Source: Chitinophaga pinensis
GTDB taxonomy: Bacteria > Bacteroidota > Bacteroidia > Chitinophagales > Chitinophagaceae
Reading direction: 5' to 3'
Assembly: GCA_902167325.1 (NCBI GenBank)
Contig: LR632930.1
Location: 3,844,001-3,908,000 of the forward strand
DNA length: 64,000 bases
Of this stretch, positions 1 through 7,813 are shown in pieces (the stretch's first letter is position 1; each line of letters begins with the position of its first letter). The position numbers were made by a program, and so were the translations under genes. The notes beneath the pieces are model-generated. The model saw only the letters and a list, made by a program, of their open reading frames with translations, had not been told where the DNA came from and searched no databases.

Positions 1-690
1 AATGTTACTATCGTTTGCGCAGAAAGGGATACAGCTGCAACCACAAGAAGCTATACAGGGTCTATAAGCTTCTACAATTAAATATCCGTCGAAAGGTAAA
101 GAGAAGACTTCCAGAGCGGATAAAGCGACCTCTAATGGTCCCGGAAAGCCTTAACCAGTCCTGGAGTATGGACTTCATGAGCGATAGCCTTGTAGATGGC
201 CGTCGGTTCCGGCTACTAAACATCATAGATGACTATAACCGGGAATCACTGTGGATAGAAATCGATACGTCACTGCCGAGTCGTCGGGTAATCCGTGTAC
301 TTGAGCGGCTCCTGGAAATGCGTGAGAAGCCACTGCGAATCCGGGTTGACAACGGCCCGGAGTTCATCAGCGATCTGTTGAAGTTGTGGTGTGAAGAACA
401 TAACATCGAAATCCTGTTCATCCAACCGGGCAAGCCGGTACAAAATGCATTTATCGAACGCAATAATGGGTCAATCAGAAGAGAGCTATTAGATGCTTAC
501 CACTTCTTCACTTTACAGGAAGTTCGCCTGATGGCTGAAGAATGGCGACAGGATTACAATGCTGAAAGGCCGCATGAAACGCTGGGCAATGTTCCTCCGC
601 TGGAATACACCCAATCCGTTTCCCTGTGATTACTAAAACATTGAAAATTCTAAACCTCAATGGACCGAAAATAAGGGGAGCGCACACGAT
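1..690 (+). mobile_element. right end of an IS3-family insertion sequence
   Basis: The window opens inside an IS3-family element; only the 3' part of the transposase and the right flank are visible. The left end and orfA lie outside, so the terminal inverted repeat cannot be confirmed by pairing. The right end probably lies within about 60 bp after the transposase stop at 629, in the stretch 650-690, which is an estimate. A reading frame that leads into the next small ORF is open from 637 onward, across this presumed IS end. Confidence 0.75.
3..629 (+). CDS. IS3-family transposase OrfB (5' end outside window)
   Basis: This is the integrase-core (rve) part of an IS3-type DDE transposase, which cuts and joins the element's ends. 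The catalytic triad is visible: D in SMDFM (residue 53 counted from the TTG at 15), D in DNGPEF (112) and E in IERNNG (148). That leaves 35 residues between the second D and the E, the DD(35)E spacing of IS3 enzymes. The C-terminal NAERPHETLGNVPPLEY stretch is also typical. The frame is open to the window edge, so it is cut by the window, not shown to be broken. In IS3 elements OrfB is normally made by a -1 frameshift from OrfA, which would lie upstream. Confidence 0.92.
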   Translation, partial: CYYRLRRKGYSCNHKKLYRVYKLLQLNIRRKVKRRLPERIKRPLMVPESLNQSWSMDFMSDSLVDGRRFRLLNIIDDYNRESLWIEIDTSLPSRRVIRVLERLLEMREKPLRIRVDNGPEFISDLLKLWCEEHNIEILFIQPGKPVQNAFIERNNGSIRRELLDAYHFFTLQEVRLMAEEWRQDYNAERPHETLGNVPPLEYTQSVSL

Positions 691-729
691 AATCTTGCCA
701 ATATTAATGTTTTAAAGAGTAGTAAACAT

Positions 730-897
730 ATGAGTAGTATTATTCAAGGCATACTTATAACATTAGTTGGTACCTACCTTATTTATTGCGGAATTACCTT
801 TAAGGCCAAAGCAGACTCAATTAGTAGTATAAAATCACGATTAATTATTACTGGTATTATTGGTTTCTTCACTGGGTTGTACTTAGTATTTACTTAA
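730..897 (+). CDS. small two-helix membrane protein, possibly the tail of an IS-truncated gene
   Basis: A 55-residue ORF starts at ATG 730 and predicts two hydrophobic helices (about residues 4-22 and 37-54) joined by a short basic loop. No family is recognised. The frame stays open upstream to 637 and gives protein-like sequence (HDNLANINVLKSSKH just before the ATG), running into the presumed IS end. It may therefore be the C-terminal remnant of a longer gene interrupted by the IS, or a free-standing small membrane protein. Base composition is AT-rich, unlike the genes that follow. Confidence 0.4.
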   Translation: MSSIIQGILITLVGTYLIYCGITFKAKADSISSIKSRLIITGIIGFFTGLYLVFT

Positions 898-923
898 TGT
901 ATTATTAGTATTATAAATTAAAA

Positions 924-948
924 AAGGTGTCAAAATTACAGGCACCTT
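924..948. terminator. hairpin after the 55-residue ORF
   Basis: An 8-bp stem (AAGGTGTC with GGCACCTT, one G-U) lies 26 bp after the small ORF. The run of A before the left arm makes it a better terminator for leftward than for rightward transcription. Confidence 0.35.
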
Positions 949-1045
949 ATGTTTAATTCTAGATCATAGCAGTTCTCATTTTGGATTAAATAGATTTTCA
1001 TTCCCTAACTATTTTGTTCTCCGCTGATTATTCGTATCTTGATAG

Positions 1046-1053
1046 TAATTTTG
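1046..1053 (+). promoter_or_regulatory. putative -7 box TAATTTTG
   Basis: A TAnnTTTG match lies about 120 bp upstream of the secreted protein gene at 1173. No TTG is seen at the expected 19-21 bp upstream, so support is limited to the -7 element. Confidence 0.3.
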
Positions 1054-1172
1054 GAACCTATACACCTATTTGGCATACCCGTTCCCTACTTAAACAAAAC
1101 AGTAACCTATAGAAATATTCATACAATCACAACGTGATAAACCAATGTTCGAGTAATCCACCAAACTTATGA

Positions 1173-1607
1173 ATGATGAAACACCTTTTATTGTTAAAGG
1201 CTCTATGCCTTGTTATACCCTTTGCTGCCAGCGCCCAGTCTAAGATCAGATCCGGTCCGGATACGGTAGCTATCTCACAAACTGAATTTGTCATCCGCAA
1301 TAATACCCGCGATGTGAAAGGGTTCCTGTTCAATTCGGGGAACGGTAAAACTGCTTTCCGGAGAACCGGTAAAGCTGTACAGTTTACGGCCGGTACACAG
1401 GGTGCGCCTGTTGCGGGCACTACGGTTTATACGAATGCCGCATTTATAAGCAGCCATGTTAAAGCATGGCGCAACGGGTATTTACAACCCAATGCCGACC
1501 TCAATGGCATCCGCTTCAATCCCACCCTTGGTGCCATCACGTTCTACCCTGCATTAGCGCAGAACGACCGTATATACATCGAATCCATTTTTGCCACAGA
1601 AGATTAA
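1173..1607 (+). CDS. secreted protein, stand-alone copy of the N-terminal domain of its neighbour
   Basis: A 144-residue protein with a clear signal peptide (hydrophobic core, cleavage near AASAQ). The mature part aligns without obvious gaps with roughly residues 20-140 of the next gene: shared features are DTV near the start, VIRN, G-LFN-GNGKT-FR, RNG-LQ and FYPALAQND / FRPALAAND. No named family is recognised. The pattern suggests an all-beta secreted domain. It lies 9 bp upstream of the larger gene, so the two are almost certainly co-transcribed. A function in surface polysaccharide handling is only guilt by association with the neighbour's esterase domain. ATG 1173 and ATG 1176 are equally plausible starts. 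Confidence 0.8.
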   Translation: MMKHLLLLKALCLVIPFAASAQSKIRSGPDTVAISQTEFVIRNNTRDVKGFLFNSGNGKTAFRRTGKAVQFTAGTQGAPVAGTTVYTNAAFISSHVKAWRNGYLQPNADLNGIRFNPTLGAITFYPALAQNDRIYIESIFATED

Positions 1608-1616
1608 CCTTTAGAC

Positions 1617-4514
1617 ATGAAACTAAGATCCCTTTTATCCCTCTTGTTATTGACCACTGCGGTATCAGCGCAGAGCCTTCGTATGGAGCAGGACACGGTG
1701 CGTGTCAATAATGCCGAACTCGTTATCCGCAACTCCACCAGCCAGGTACCCGGCTACCTGTTCAATACCGGTAACGGTAAAACCCAATTCCGCAAGCTGG
1801 GTAAATCCATTGAGTTCCGTGCCGGAGAAGCAGGCTCACCTGCTGCGGGCGATTCCATTTATCAGTCTGCCTCACTTGCCAATTACTACGTGCGCGTTAC
1901 GCGCAACGGGCTCCTGCAATACCGTCATGTATCGCAGGGGATCGGTTTTGTGGAGTCGGAAGGGAAGATCATTTTCCGTCCGGCACTCGCGGCTAACGAT
2001 CATATTCACATTGAAGCCATCGCCGGTATGGACCTGACCATCGAAGGCGGGGAAGGATTGCCGGGAGAAATACCTTCGGGCAGCAGCAACCCGCTACGCA
2101 TGCTTGCAGGTGCGGTCCATAATCCCAACAATACTTTCACTTTAAGGTGGACCACCAATGCCCAGTCCCTCCACGTATCCCCAAGGATAGTAGGTATCGG
2201 CGCATCCACACTGGCCGGCTATGGACTGTCATCCCCCAACCGGCTGGGCGATCGTATCGCTGCATGGCTGGGAGCACATACCTATGGCGCCACCTGGAGC
2301 AACTTCGCCGTGGCTGGCAGTACTTCGCTAAACATGCAACGGGTAGCAGAAGGAGGTATCGAAGGACGGAACATCGAAACTGCCCTCGATATGAACCCCG
2401 ACTTCATATTTTTATCGCTAGCCTCTAACGATGCCGCGTATGACTTTACCACAGCTCAAAGTATGACCTATTACCGCAGGCTGGATCAACTGGCGAAGGC
2501 TCGGGGCATTCCCATGTTTATTGAAACTACTCAGCCACGTACCCAGTTAAATCCGGTACAGCAACAGTTACTGAAAGATCTGGCGGACAGCATCCGGAAA
2601 GAGTGGCCAGACAGGTATGTGGAAGGTTTCAAACCGTTTGCGGCTCCTGGTGGCACAGCAGTCATCCTCCCCCAATACGATATAGGTGACGGTATTCACC
2701 TGAATGCCGCAGGTATCCAGATACTGGCTGCAAATATCTATGAACGCTGGCTGGAGTATTTTACCGCTATCAGGCAGGTGAAACGCTATCATATTGATTC
2801 TTCACTTAACGGAACAACCTGGGCGCCGTTTTACATTGAAGAAGATAATAACACTGTGAAGCGTACTTTTCAAAGATATAATGCTAATCCACATTATTAC
2901 CGGGTGCGCGCAGAACTGAAGGATGGTACTTTTACCCCCTATACGGCTGCAACGCAGCTCGCCCAGGCGCCAACTTATAATGGTCCGGATACCAGCAAGT
3001 TCACCCACCGCCTGCTTATCGACCTTGGCGGTGATGGACTTACCACTCAGAACGGATCAGGAGTGAAAGACGGTAAGCCAATGCCAATACCGGATTCATT
3101 AGGTAAGTATTGGAATAACTGGTTTGGTATTGGTGGGATTGCAGGTTTTGCAGACAGTTCTTATTTGAACAATCTGGTCACTACCAAAAACGCGATCACC
3201 ACCATGAGCGTTAAGCTCATCGGTTTGCCGCAGGGTACTTTCGGCGCTTCCCTCACCAAATCCATCAACTATAATGGTTTCACGAAAGGGATGGGTGAAT
3301 ATCCCTGGCAGGCCTTGTATGATAACGTGTTCTTCCATAATTCCATCAATCCCAACGGGGTTGTTATCCGTATAAAAGGCCTGAACAGCGCCAGCAAATA
3401 CCACGTAAAGCTTTGGGGAGCACGTATCGATGGTAGCAGCTCTGCGGCAAGGGTGCTGGAAATGAAGCTCGGGCATGATAACTGGAGCGCCGCACAGTCC
3501 TTTAACGCCTGGTATCCTAACAACAATGCAGAACCGGACGAGTCAAAGGCCGTATGGCTGTCGGGCATCACCGGCATGGATTCGGTAGACATCGTACTGC
3601 GGGTGGCTGCAGGCAGTACATTCGGTCACCTCAGCTTCCTCGATATTGGGGTGGAAGGCAGTGTGCCGCTGAAGCCTTCCATCATCATGCGGGATACCAC
3701 CACCACGCTGAGCACCATGCAGCTCACGGCTACCGCCATCAACGGAGCAGTTATCAATACCTATACCTGGACGCAGGTATCTGGTCCGTCTACCGCCACA
3801 ATCAGCAACTCCGGCAGTGCTGTGGCCAATATCAGCGGGCTGTCGGTAGGTTACTATGTATTCAGGGCATCCGGCGTACATGCCGGTGAAACACTTACCA
3901 AAGACGTAACCGTTACCGTAAGGCCGCAGGATATAGGCCGGAAGGTATTGCGTGCCTACTTTAGTAAAACTGCCGCGGCGCCCATCCCCGGATGGTTCAA
4001 CGTATCCGGTAATCCGCATCAGACAAGTGTAGTACTGACTGATCCGGTTACCAACTGGACGATTGACAACGTAGCCGGCAACACTGCCTTCTGGACGCCT
4101 TTCTCCGGTAACAGTGCCTTTGATGCCGATGGAACCTCTACCGGTAACAACTCAGGTGCTATCCCTGATATCGCCCTCGCAGGCAGCTGGTTCGTTTATT
4201 TCAGGAACTACGTGCCCGGGGAAGATAACCTTTTGCTGAAGGGGCTTAATCCTGCCAAAACCTATACACTCCGCCTTTACGCATCGCGTAACAGTGCAAC
4301 CGTAGGAGGGGAGAAGCGATATGGATGCTGGAGGATAAACGGTGGTTCTGAGCTGCTGCAAAATGCGCTGGACAATACGGCGACAGGCACATCCATTACA
4401 GGCGTAACGCCCAATGCACAGGGCACCATCCGGATTTCCCTGAATGTGCCATCTGTTACGAATACCTATGGAAACTACTCCCTATTGAATGCTGTTATCG
4501 TTGAGGAAGAGTAA
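1617..4514 (+). CDS. secreted multidomain SGNH/GDSL esterase
   Basis: A 965-residue exported protein. After a signal peptide (to about residue 19) comes the domain shared with the upstream gene (20-140). An SGNH hydrolase domain follows (about 185-385), with nucleophile S197 in GIGASTLAGYG, N271 in LASND and the D358-x-x-H361 pair in DGIHLN. SGNH enzymes deacetylate or de-esterify glycans and lipids. A fibronectin-like stretch (390-450) leads to two related beta-sandwich modules (about 463-690 and 785-965, both with a glycine-rich FGI/FSGN, TSTGNNSG-type core), separated by a PKD-like domain (about 690-770). No T9SS C-terminal sorting domain is visible. A surface or periplasmic carbohydrate esterase is the best guess; the substrate is unknown. 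Confidence 0.85.
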   Translation: MKLRSLLSLLLLTTAVSAQSLRMEQDTVRVNNAELVIRNSTSQVPGYLFNTGNGKTQFRKLGKSIEFRAGEAGSPAAGDSIYQSASLANYYVRVTRNGLLQYRHVSQGIGFVESEGKIIFRPALAANDHIHIEAIAGMDLTIEGGEGLPGEIPSGSSNPLRMLAGAVHNPNNTFTLRWTTNAQSLHVSPRIVGIGASTLAGYGLSSPNRLGDRIAAWLGAHTYGATWSNFAVAGSTSLNMQRVAEGGIEGRNIETALDMNPDFIFLSLASNDAAYDFTTAQSMTYYRRLDQLAKARGIPMFIETTQPRTQLNPVQQQLLKDLADSIRKEWPDRYVEGFKPFAAPGGTAVILPQYDIGDGIHLNAAGIQILAANIYERWLEYFTAIRQVKRYHIDSSLNGTTWAPFYIEEDNNTVKRTFQRYNANPHYYRVRAELKDGTFTPYTAATQLAQAPTYNGPDTSKFTHRLLIDLGGDGLTTQNGSGVKDGKPMPIPDSLGKYWNNWFGIGGIAGFADSSYLNNLVTTKNAITTMSVKLIGLPQGTFGASLTKSINYNGFTKGMGEYPWQALYDNVFFHNSINPNGVVIRIKGLNSASKYHVKLWGARIDGSSSAARVLEMKLGHDNWSAAQSFNAWYPNNNAEPDESKAVWLSGITGMDSVDIVLRVAAGSTFGHLSFLDIGVEGSVPLKPSIIMRDTTTTLSTMQLTATAINGAVINTYTWTQVSGPSTATISNSGSAVANISGLSVGYYVFRASGVHAGETLTKDVTVTVRPQDIGRKVLRAYFSKTAAAPIPGWFNVSGNPHQTSVVLTDPVTNWTIDNVAGNTAFWTPFSGNSAFDADGTSTGNNSGAIPDIALAGSWFVYFRNYVPGEDNLLLKGLNPAKTYTLRLYASRNSATVGGEKRYGCWRINGGSELLQNALDNTATGTSITGVTPNAQGTIRISLNVPSVTNTYGNYSLLNAVIVEEE

Positions 4515-4533
4515 TTTCGAAATAAGATAAAAT

Positions 4534-4575
4534 ACAGGCATGCGCGATTTAATCTGATCCGCGCATGCCTGTTTA
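4534..4575 (+). terminator. intrinsic terminator after the SGNH gene
   Basis: A perfect 13-bp stem (ACAGGCATGCGCG, 4534-4546, with its complement 4560-4572) and a 13-nt loop start 19 bp after the stop codon. The T-run after it is weak. Confidence 0.7.
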
Positions 4576-4864
4576 TCACACGTTTCTGCCATTCTTGCCA
4601 GAAGCCTGTGTTAATCCGCATTTCATTATTATATTGCTGTACCACTGCTGAAATATAGCAGGAAACCGAACACTACCAGTAACCTATACCATCATGCAGA
4701 CAATAGCCCGGTTGCAGTTTTATCCATGCTGCACGCCTCCATTCCCGGTTCCAGTATCATGTAACTTGATATACATCCGCCCGCCATTGGTTAACCAGTT
4801 AACGAACTATGTGGGTTAATTCCGGAGAACAAAACAATTCTTACCATTTTATGCTAATCTGATC
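4576..4864. other. intergenic, nothing clear
   Basis: Between the terminator and the next gene no ORF, RNA gene or convincing promoter is seen. There is a short GGTTAACCAGTTAAC repeat near 4790. Confidence 0.4.
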
Positions 4865-5362
4865 ATGCGTACATCCATAAGAGGGCTTAGCACCTTCCTC
4901 TGGTTTATATTTTTGATGGCCTGCTATGCTTTTCTCGGTATCGGGAAAGAAGCCAGCAACAATGAATTCATTTATTTCCTGCATTATGTACTGATGGGCC
5001 TTATGTTCGTCATCTCTATCCCCATTCCCGATCTCTTGCTAAGAAAGAAGCAGAAGCAAACTGATTGTCCGGTGGTGCGGTGCAGAAGCGCCTACTGGCC
5101 GGAGAACTGGCTTTACCGTTGCTTCGTTGTGGTGGAAGACGGGGGAAGGAAAAGGATATTCAGCAAACTGGCGCTTTCAAAATGCCCGGAACGCCAAACC
5201 GTATACTACTATAATACCTTCGACGGCCAATACAAAGTGGTGGACAGTATCGCTCTATTCTTACGGATTGTAATGATCTTTTTGCTTTATATGGTGCTCC
5301 AGTATGGGCTGCCGTTATGGGAGGGAGTACTTCAGGCGGAAGTTGAATGGCTTTATAGATAA
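4865..5362 (+). CDS. uncharacterised membrane protein
   Basis: A 165-residue protein with three predicted membrane helices: about 9-26, 36-55 and 133-152. A soluble loop of about 75 residues sits between helices 2 and 3 and contains two cysteines and the aromatic YWPENWLYRC stretch. The loop after helix 2 begins with a basic LLRKKQKQ, which places it in the cytoplasm by the positive-inside rule. No family is recognised. It stands alone between a terminator and a separate short gene. Confidence 0.6.
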   Translation: MRTSIRGLSTFLWFIFLMACYAFLGIGKEASNNEFIYFLHYVLMGLMFVISIPIPDLLLRKKQKQTDCPVVRCRSAYWPENWLYRCFVVVEDGGRKRIFSKLALSKCPERQTVYYYNTFDGQYKVVDSIALFLRIVMIFLLYMVLQYGLPLWEGVLQAEVEWLYR

Positions 5363-5491
5363 CTGCCATATTGGGTTAGGCGTTTCATTAATAAATGAGT
5401 TCGAATTCATTTATTATTTTCCATTATGTAGTGCACACAACCCCTAGACTTACTATATTTATGGTAGGACTCCATCCGCCAGAACTTAAAT

Positions 5492-5956
5492 ATGCCCTCC
5501 ACATACCACATAGAACACCATTCATCAGAAGACTTCCTCGTCTACCAGGAGTCCTCCCTACAATTGACGGTTCACCGGAAGCGGGGATGGGATGGTGTAC
5601 TGCGGTCGGAGTTCTTTTTGGGGGAGCGGCGCATCCTTGCTGCAAGCCTTTCCGAAATATTCTGGACGTGGAAGCTGAAGATCACTTTTGCTGATCCGGA
5701 GTATCCTATTGCCCCGGAAGGCAAAGGGGTAGAGAAGTTCCGCATGCCGGAAGGGGTGATTGAAGTGAAGCGGCGGGCGCTCTCCAACCCCGTCATAACA
5801 TTCTGCCTGAACGGGGAAGTGGCGGGACAGGCCAATATGAATCTCCGCAAAGCCGAAGCACCTTTTGAATACGACGTGTTCCTCGATTGCCAACCCGAAA
5901 CAGGCCTCTTTTTTATTCTCGCTATGATCCTTTCCGAATCCGGTATGGCCGGCTGA
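5492..5956 (+). CDS. uncharacterised soluble protein
   Basis: A 154-residue protein with no signal peptide. It is rich in alternating hydrophobic residues in the middle and ends in a hydrophobic stretch (LFFILAMILSES). No family is recognised. The start is the ATG before PSTYHIEHHS. Its stop codon directly abuts the stop codon of the convergent gene on the other strand, forming TGATCA at 5954-5959. The AT-rich TATATTTA near 5455 resembles a -7 element with one mismatch. Confidence 0.55.
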   Translation: MPSTYHIEHHSSEDFLVYQESSLQLTVHRKRGWDGVLRSEFFLGERRILAASLSEIFWTWKLKITFADPEYPIAPEGKGVEKFRMPEGVIEVKRRALSNPVITFCLNGEVAGQANMNLRKAEAPFEYDVFLDCQPETGLFFILAMILSESGMAG

Positions 5957-6745
5957 TCAGAACACCTCCAATATCCTGGCGCTCCCGGCGTACCTGACGT
6001 GCACTATCTCACCGTATCTATCCGGCATGCCCATTTCTATGCCTATTCCCGCAACAAATGAAGCATTGTCCGGCTCCTGGCCGGTGAGCTGCACGGTGAG
6101 CTGTGTTCCCTCCGCATTAGCCTCCTGGTGGTGCCATTCGGTTCTGGCAGGGTGCCCATGTCCAAACCCGGTGTAAGTGCTTTCAAATCCCCTTTCTCCG
6201 TGTATAATGTCGCCCGTAATCCCAAGGGACAGCACGATCCGGTAGTACGGCGCTTTCCAGGGGAGGCGCAGGTTAATGCCGGGGGTAATTGCCGGGAGAG
6301 TGATGGTGGCGGTCAGCTGCTGCCTGTCTGTTTGTATGGGGATGTAATCACGGAGAATACCCTCAAACGGATGATCCCTGTTCAATGTGAAGCCCTTTAC
6401 AATTTCGCGGTGATGGGAGAGGAGGACGCTCCTTACGCCGCGTTCGGTGCCGGAGGGCTTCCGCTGTATTATCCGGAATAACTGGTTTAATGCCCCTGTG
6501 AAGTTGGGATCCCCCAAATGAAGCAGCGGGCTGATGGCATGGCGGAAGGAGTTCGTCATTTTGTTGCAGGCGCCGAAGTCGGACAGGTTCTTCCGGGTCA
6601 TGTCGAACCCAGGGTCCTCCATGAACTGCTTCTTCGAAGGACCGCCCGGCCTCCTGAGGATCAGCTTGTCCGATCCCTTCCTCCGATAGGCCGTCAGGTT
6701 ACCCAGAATAGCAGGCAGATCAAGGTTAGAAGTGGCTTTAGACAT
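5957..6745 (-). CDS. uncharacterised protein, basic N-terminus
   Basis: A 262-residue protein starting at the ATG of MSKATSNLDL. An in-frame upstream ATG would add 18 residues rich in hydrophobic and AT-encoded codons and is less likely. The N-terminal pattern (NLTAYRRKGSDKLILRRPGG, then KKQF and FGACNKMTNSFR) resembles small Bacteroidota proteins of the DUF6266 kind, which also open with a glycine/basic motif and later beta strands, but the match is not secure. The second half is predicted mainly beta. It is transcribed toward the previous gene and its upstream region contains the 11-bp repeat array at 6815-6900, which may control it. Confidence 0.6.
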   Translation of the reverse strand: MSKATSNLDLPAILGNLTAYRRKGSDKLILRRPGGPSKKQFMEDPGFDMTRKNLSDFGACNKMTNSFRHAISPLLHLGDPNFTGALNQLFRIIQRKPSGTERGVRSVLLSHHREIVKGFTLNRDHPFEGILRDYIPIQTDRQQLTATITLPAITPGINLRLPWKAPYYRIVLSLGITGDIIHGERGFESTYTGFGHGHPARTEWHHQEANAEGTQLTVQLTGQEPDNASFVAGIGIEMGMPDRYGEIVHVRYAGSARILEVF

Positions 6746-6814
6746 AGTGTAGTTTGCTTCTAATAACAGTGTATTTACCAGAATGTTTAGGGAATACATA
6801 GAGAATAACAGGGG

Positions 6815-6900
6815 TATGTTTAGCCTATATCTAGCCCCTTAAAAGGGCTAGACATAGGCTGGATATAGGCTAAACAAAGGCTAGATATAGGCTAGATATA
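6815..6900. repeat. 11-bp repeat array with two inverted and five direct copies
   Basis: Five head-to-tail 11-bp units on the plus strand occupy 6846-6900: GGCTAGACATA, GGCTGGATATA, GGCTAAACAAA, then GGCTAGATATA twice. Two units in the opposite orientation occupy 6815-6836 (TATGTTTAGCC, TATATCTAGCC). A short CCCTTAAAAGGG-like palindrome sits at the switch point (about 6836-6847). The period is about one helical turn, so all units face the same side of the DNA. It lies 70-155 bp upstream of the leftward gene and 340 bp upstream of the rightward gene at 7239. An operator or iteron-like protein-binding array is the natural reading. Confidence 0.85.
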
Positions 6901-7138
6901 TATGAGAGTTCCAGGCAATAACAAGCCGTTTACAAGGGGCCTGACATATGCTAAGCAGGGTGCTGGCCAAGGGGGCCATCAGGAAAATATATTTTAAAAT
7001 ATTTACGGGGTAGCGGGGATGGGTTGATTAGTTATGAAAGCAGTATAACTCATCATTCCACACTGCATTTGATGCAGTTAGACATATATTTATAATAATA
7101 TATTATGCTTATAATCAATGCGTTCGCGGTGCGGGATA

Positions 7139-7169
7139 TTTTGAAATATAAGAATTAACCATATATTTA
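7139..7169 (+). promoter_or_regulatory. putative promoter, TTTTG-18-TATATTTA
   Basis: TTTTG (7139-7143) is followed after 18 bp by TATATTTA (7162-7169), one mismatch from the Bacteroidota -7 consensus TAnnTTTG. It would start transcription near 7175, about 65 bp before the gene at 7239. Confidence 0.45.
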
Positions 7170-7238
7170 CACCGCGGTTTAACCTATACCGCCAACCTAT
7201 GCAAACTGAACGTCCAATGAAGCCCTTGGTGTTGCCGG

Positions 7239-7790
7239 ATGATGGCGCGCAATTTCGCAGCGGACTACTTTTTGCCCCAGCAATCAGACAGAATTTTAAT
7301 TGACAACCGTATGGATATTTTAGCGTACCAGGACTTTCACGCCATTCGTCTCAGCGATTTTTACGAAGGTCCTGATTACCAGGAGGTGGAAGATTACGAC
7401 TTCATGGGGGAACTATGGGTAGGAGAGCTTGTTGGCTTCAACACTTTTCTGCGGCCGGTGTCTATCCCCGATGAAACACGTGCTGTTTCCCTCGATTTTA
7501 CCAAAGATCATGACGGTATGGCCCTTCGCGTACTGGAAGCCCTCCAGCTTCCGCTGCCTGCCAATTGTACCCAGTCGCAGATGACCGCCCTGCTGGGAGA
7601 ACCCCGCAAGGTGATCAAACTCGCGAAAGACACAGTAACGATGGACTTCTCGATAGGAGAGCGTTTCCGTTATTTCCTGTCCTGCACCATTCACCAGGTA
7701 AATGGTCTTATGTACCTCGATGTAGTCAATGAAACCGGCGTGTTGCAAAAAACACCCAAAAAGAAGAAACTGAAAGAAGAAAAGATGTAA
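7239..7790 (+). CDS. uncharacterised cytoplasmic protein
   Basis: A 183-residue acidic protein ending in a lysine-rich tail (KTPKKKKLKEEK). It has no signal peptide and no recognised family. The start is uncertain: ATG 7239 or 7242 gives the full frame, while ATG 7311 (MDILAYQDF) would give 159 residues and avoids a region with a competing short frame at 7199-7303. The next gene begins 23 bp after its stop, so they probably share an mRNA. The function is unknown. Confidence 0.65.
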   Translation: MMARNFAADYFLPQQSDRILIDNRMDILAYQDFHAIRLSDFYEGPDYQEVEDYDFMGELWVGELVGFNTFLRPVSIPDETRAVSLDFTKDHDGMALRVLEALQLPLPANCTQSQMTALLGEPRKVIKLAKDTVTMDFSIGERFRYFLSCTIHQVNGLMYLDVVNETGVLQKTPKKKKLKEEKM

Positions 7791-7813
7791 TTTCCGGTTT
7801 CAATGCTATTTAA

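Noticed and set aside
7199..7303. 34-residue ORF overlapping the start of the gene at 7239
   Set aside because: It ends inside the longer gene and has no family; it only shows that the true start of that gene is uncertain.
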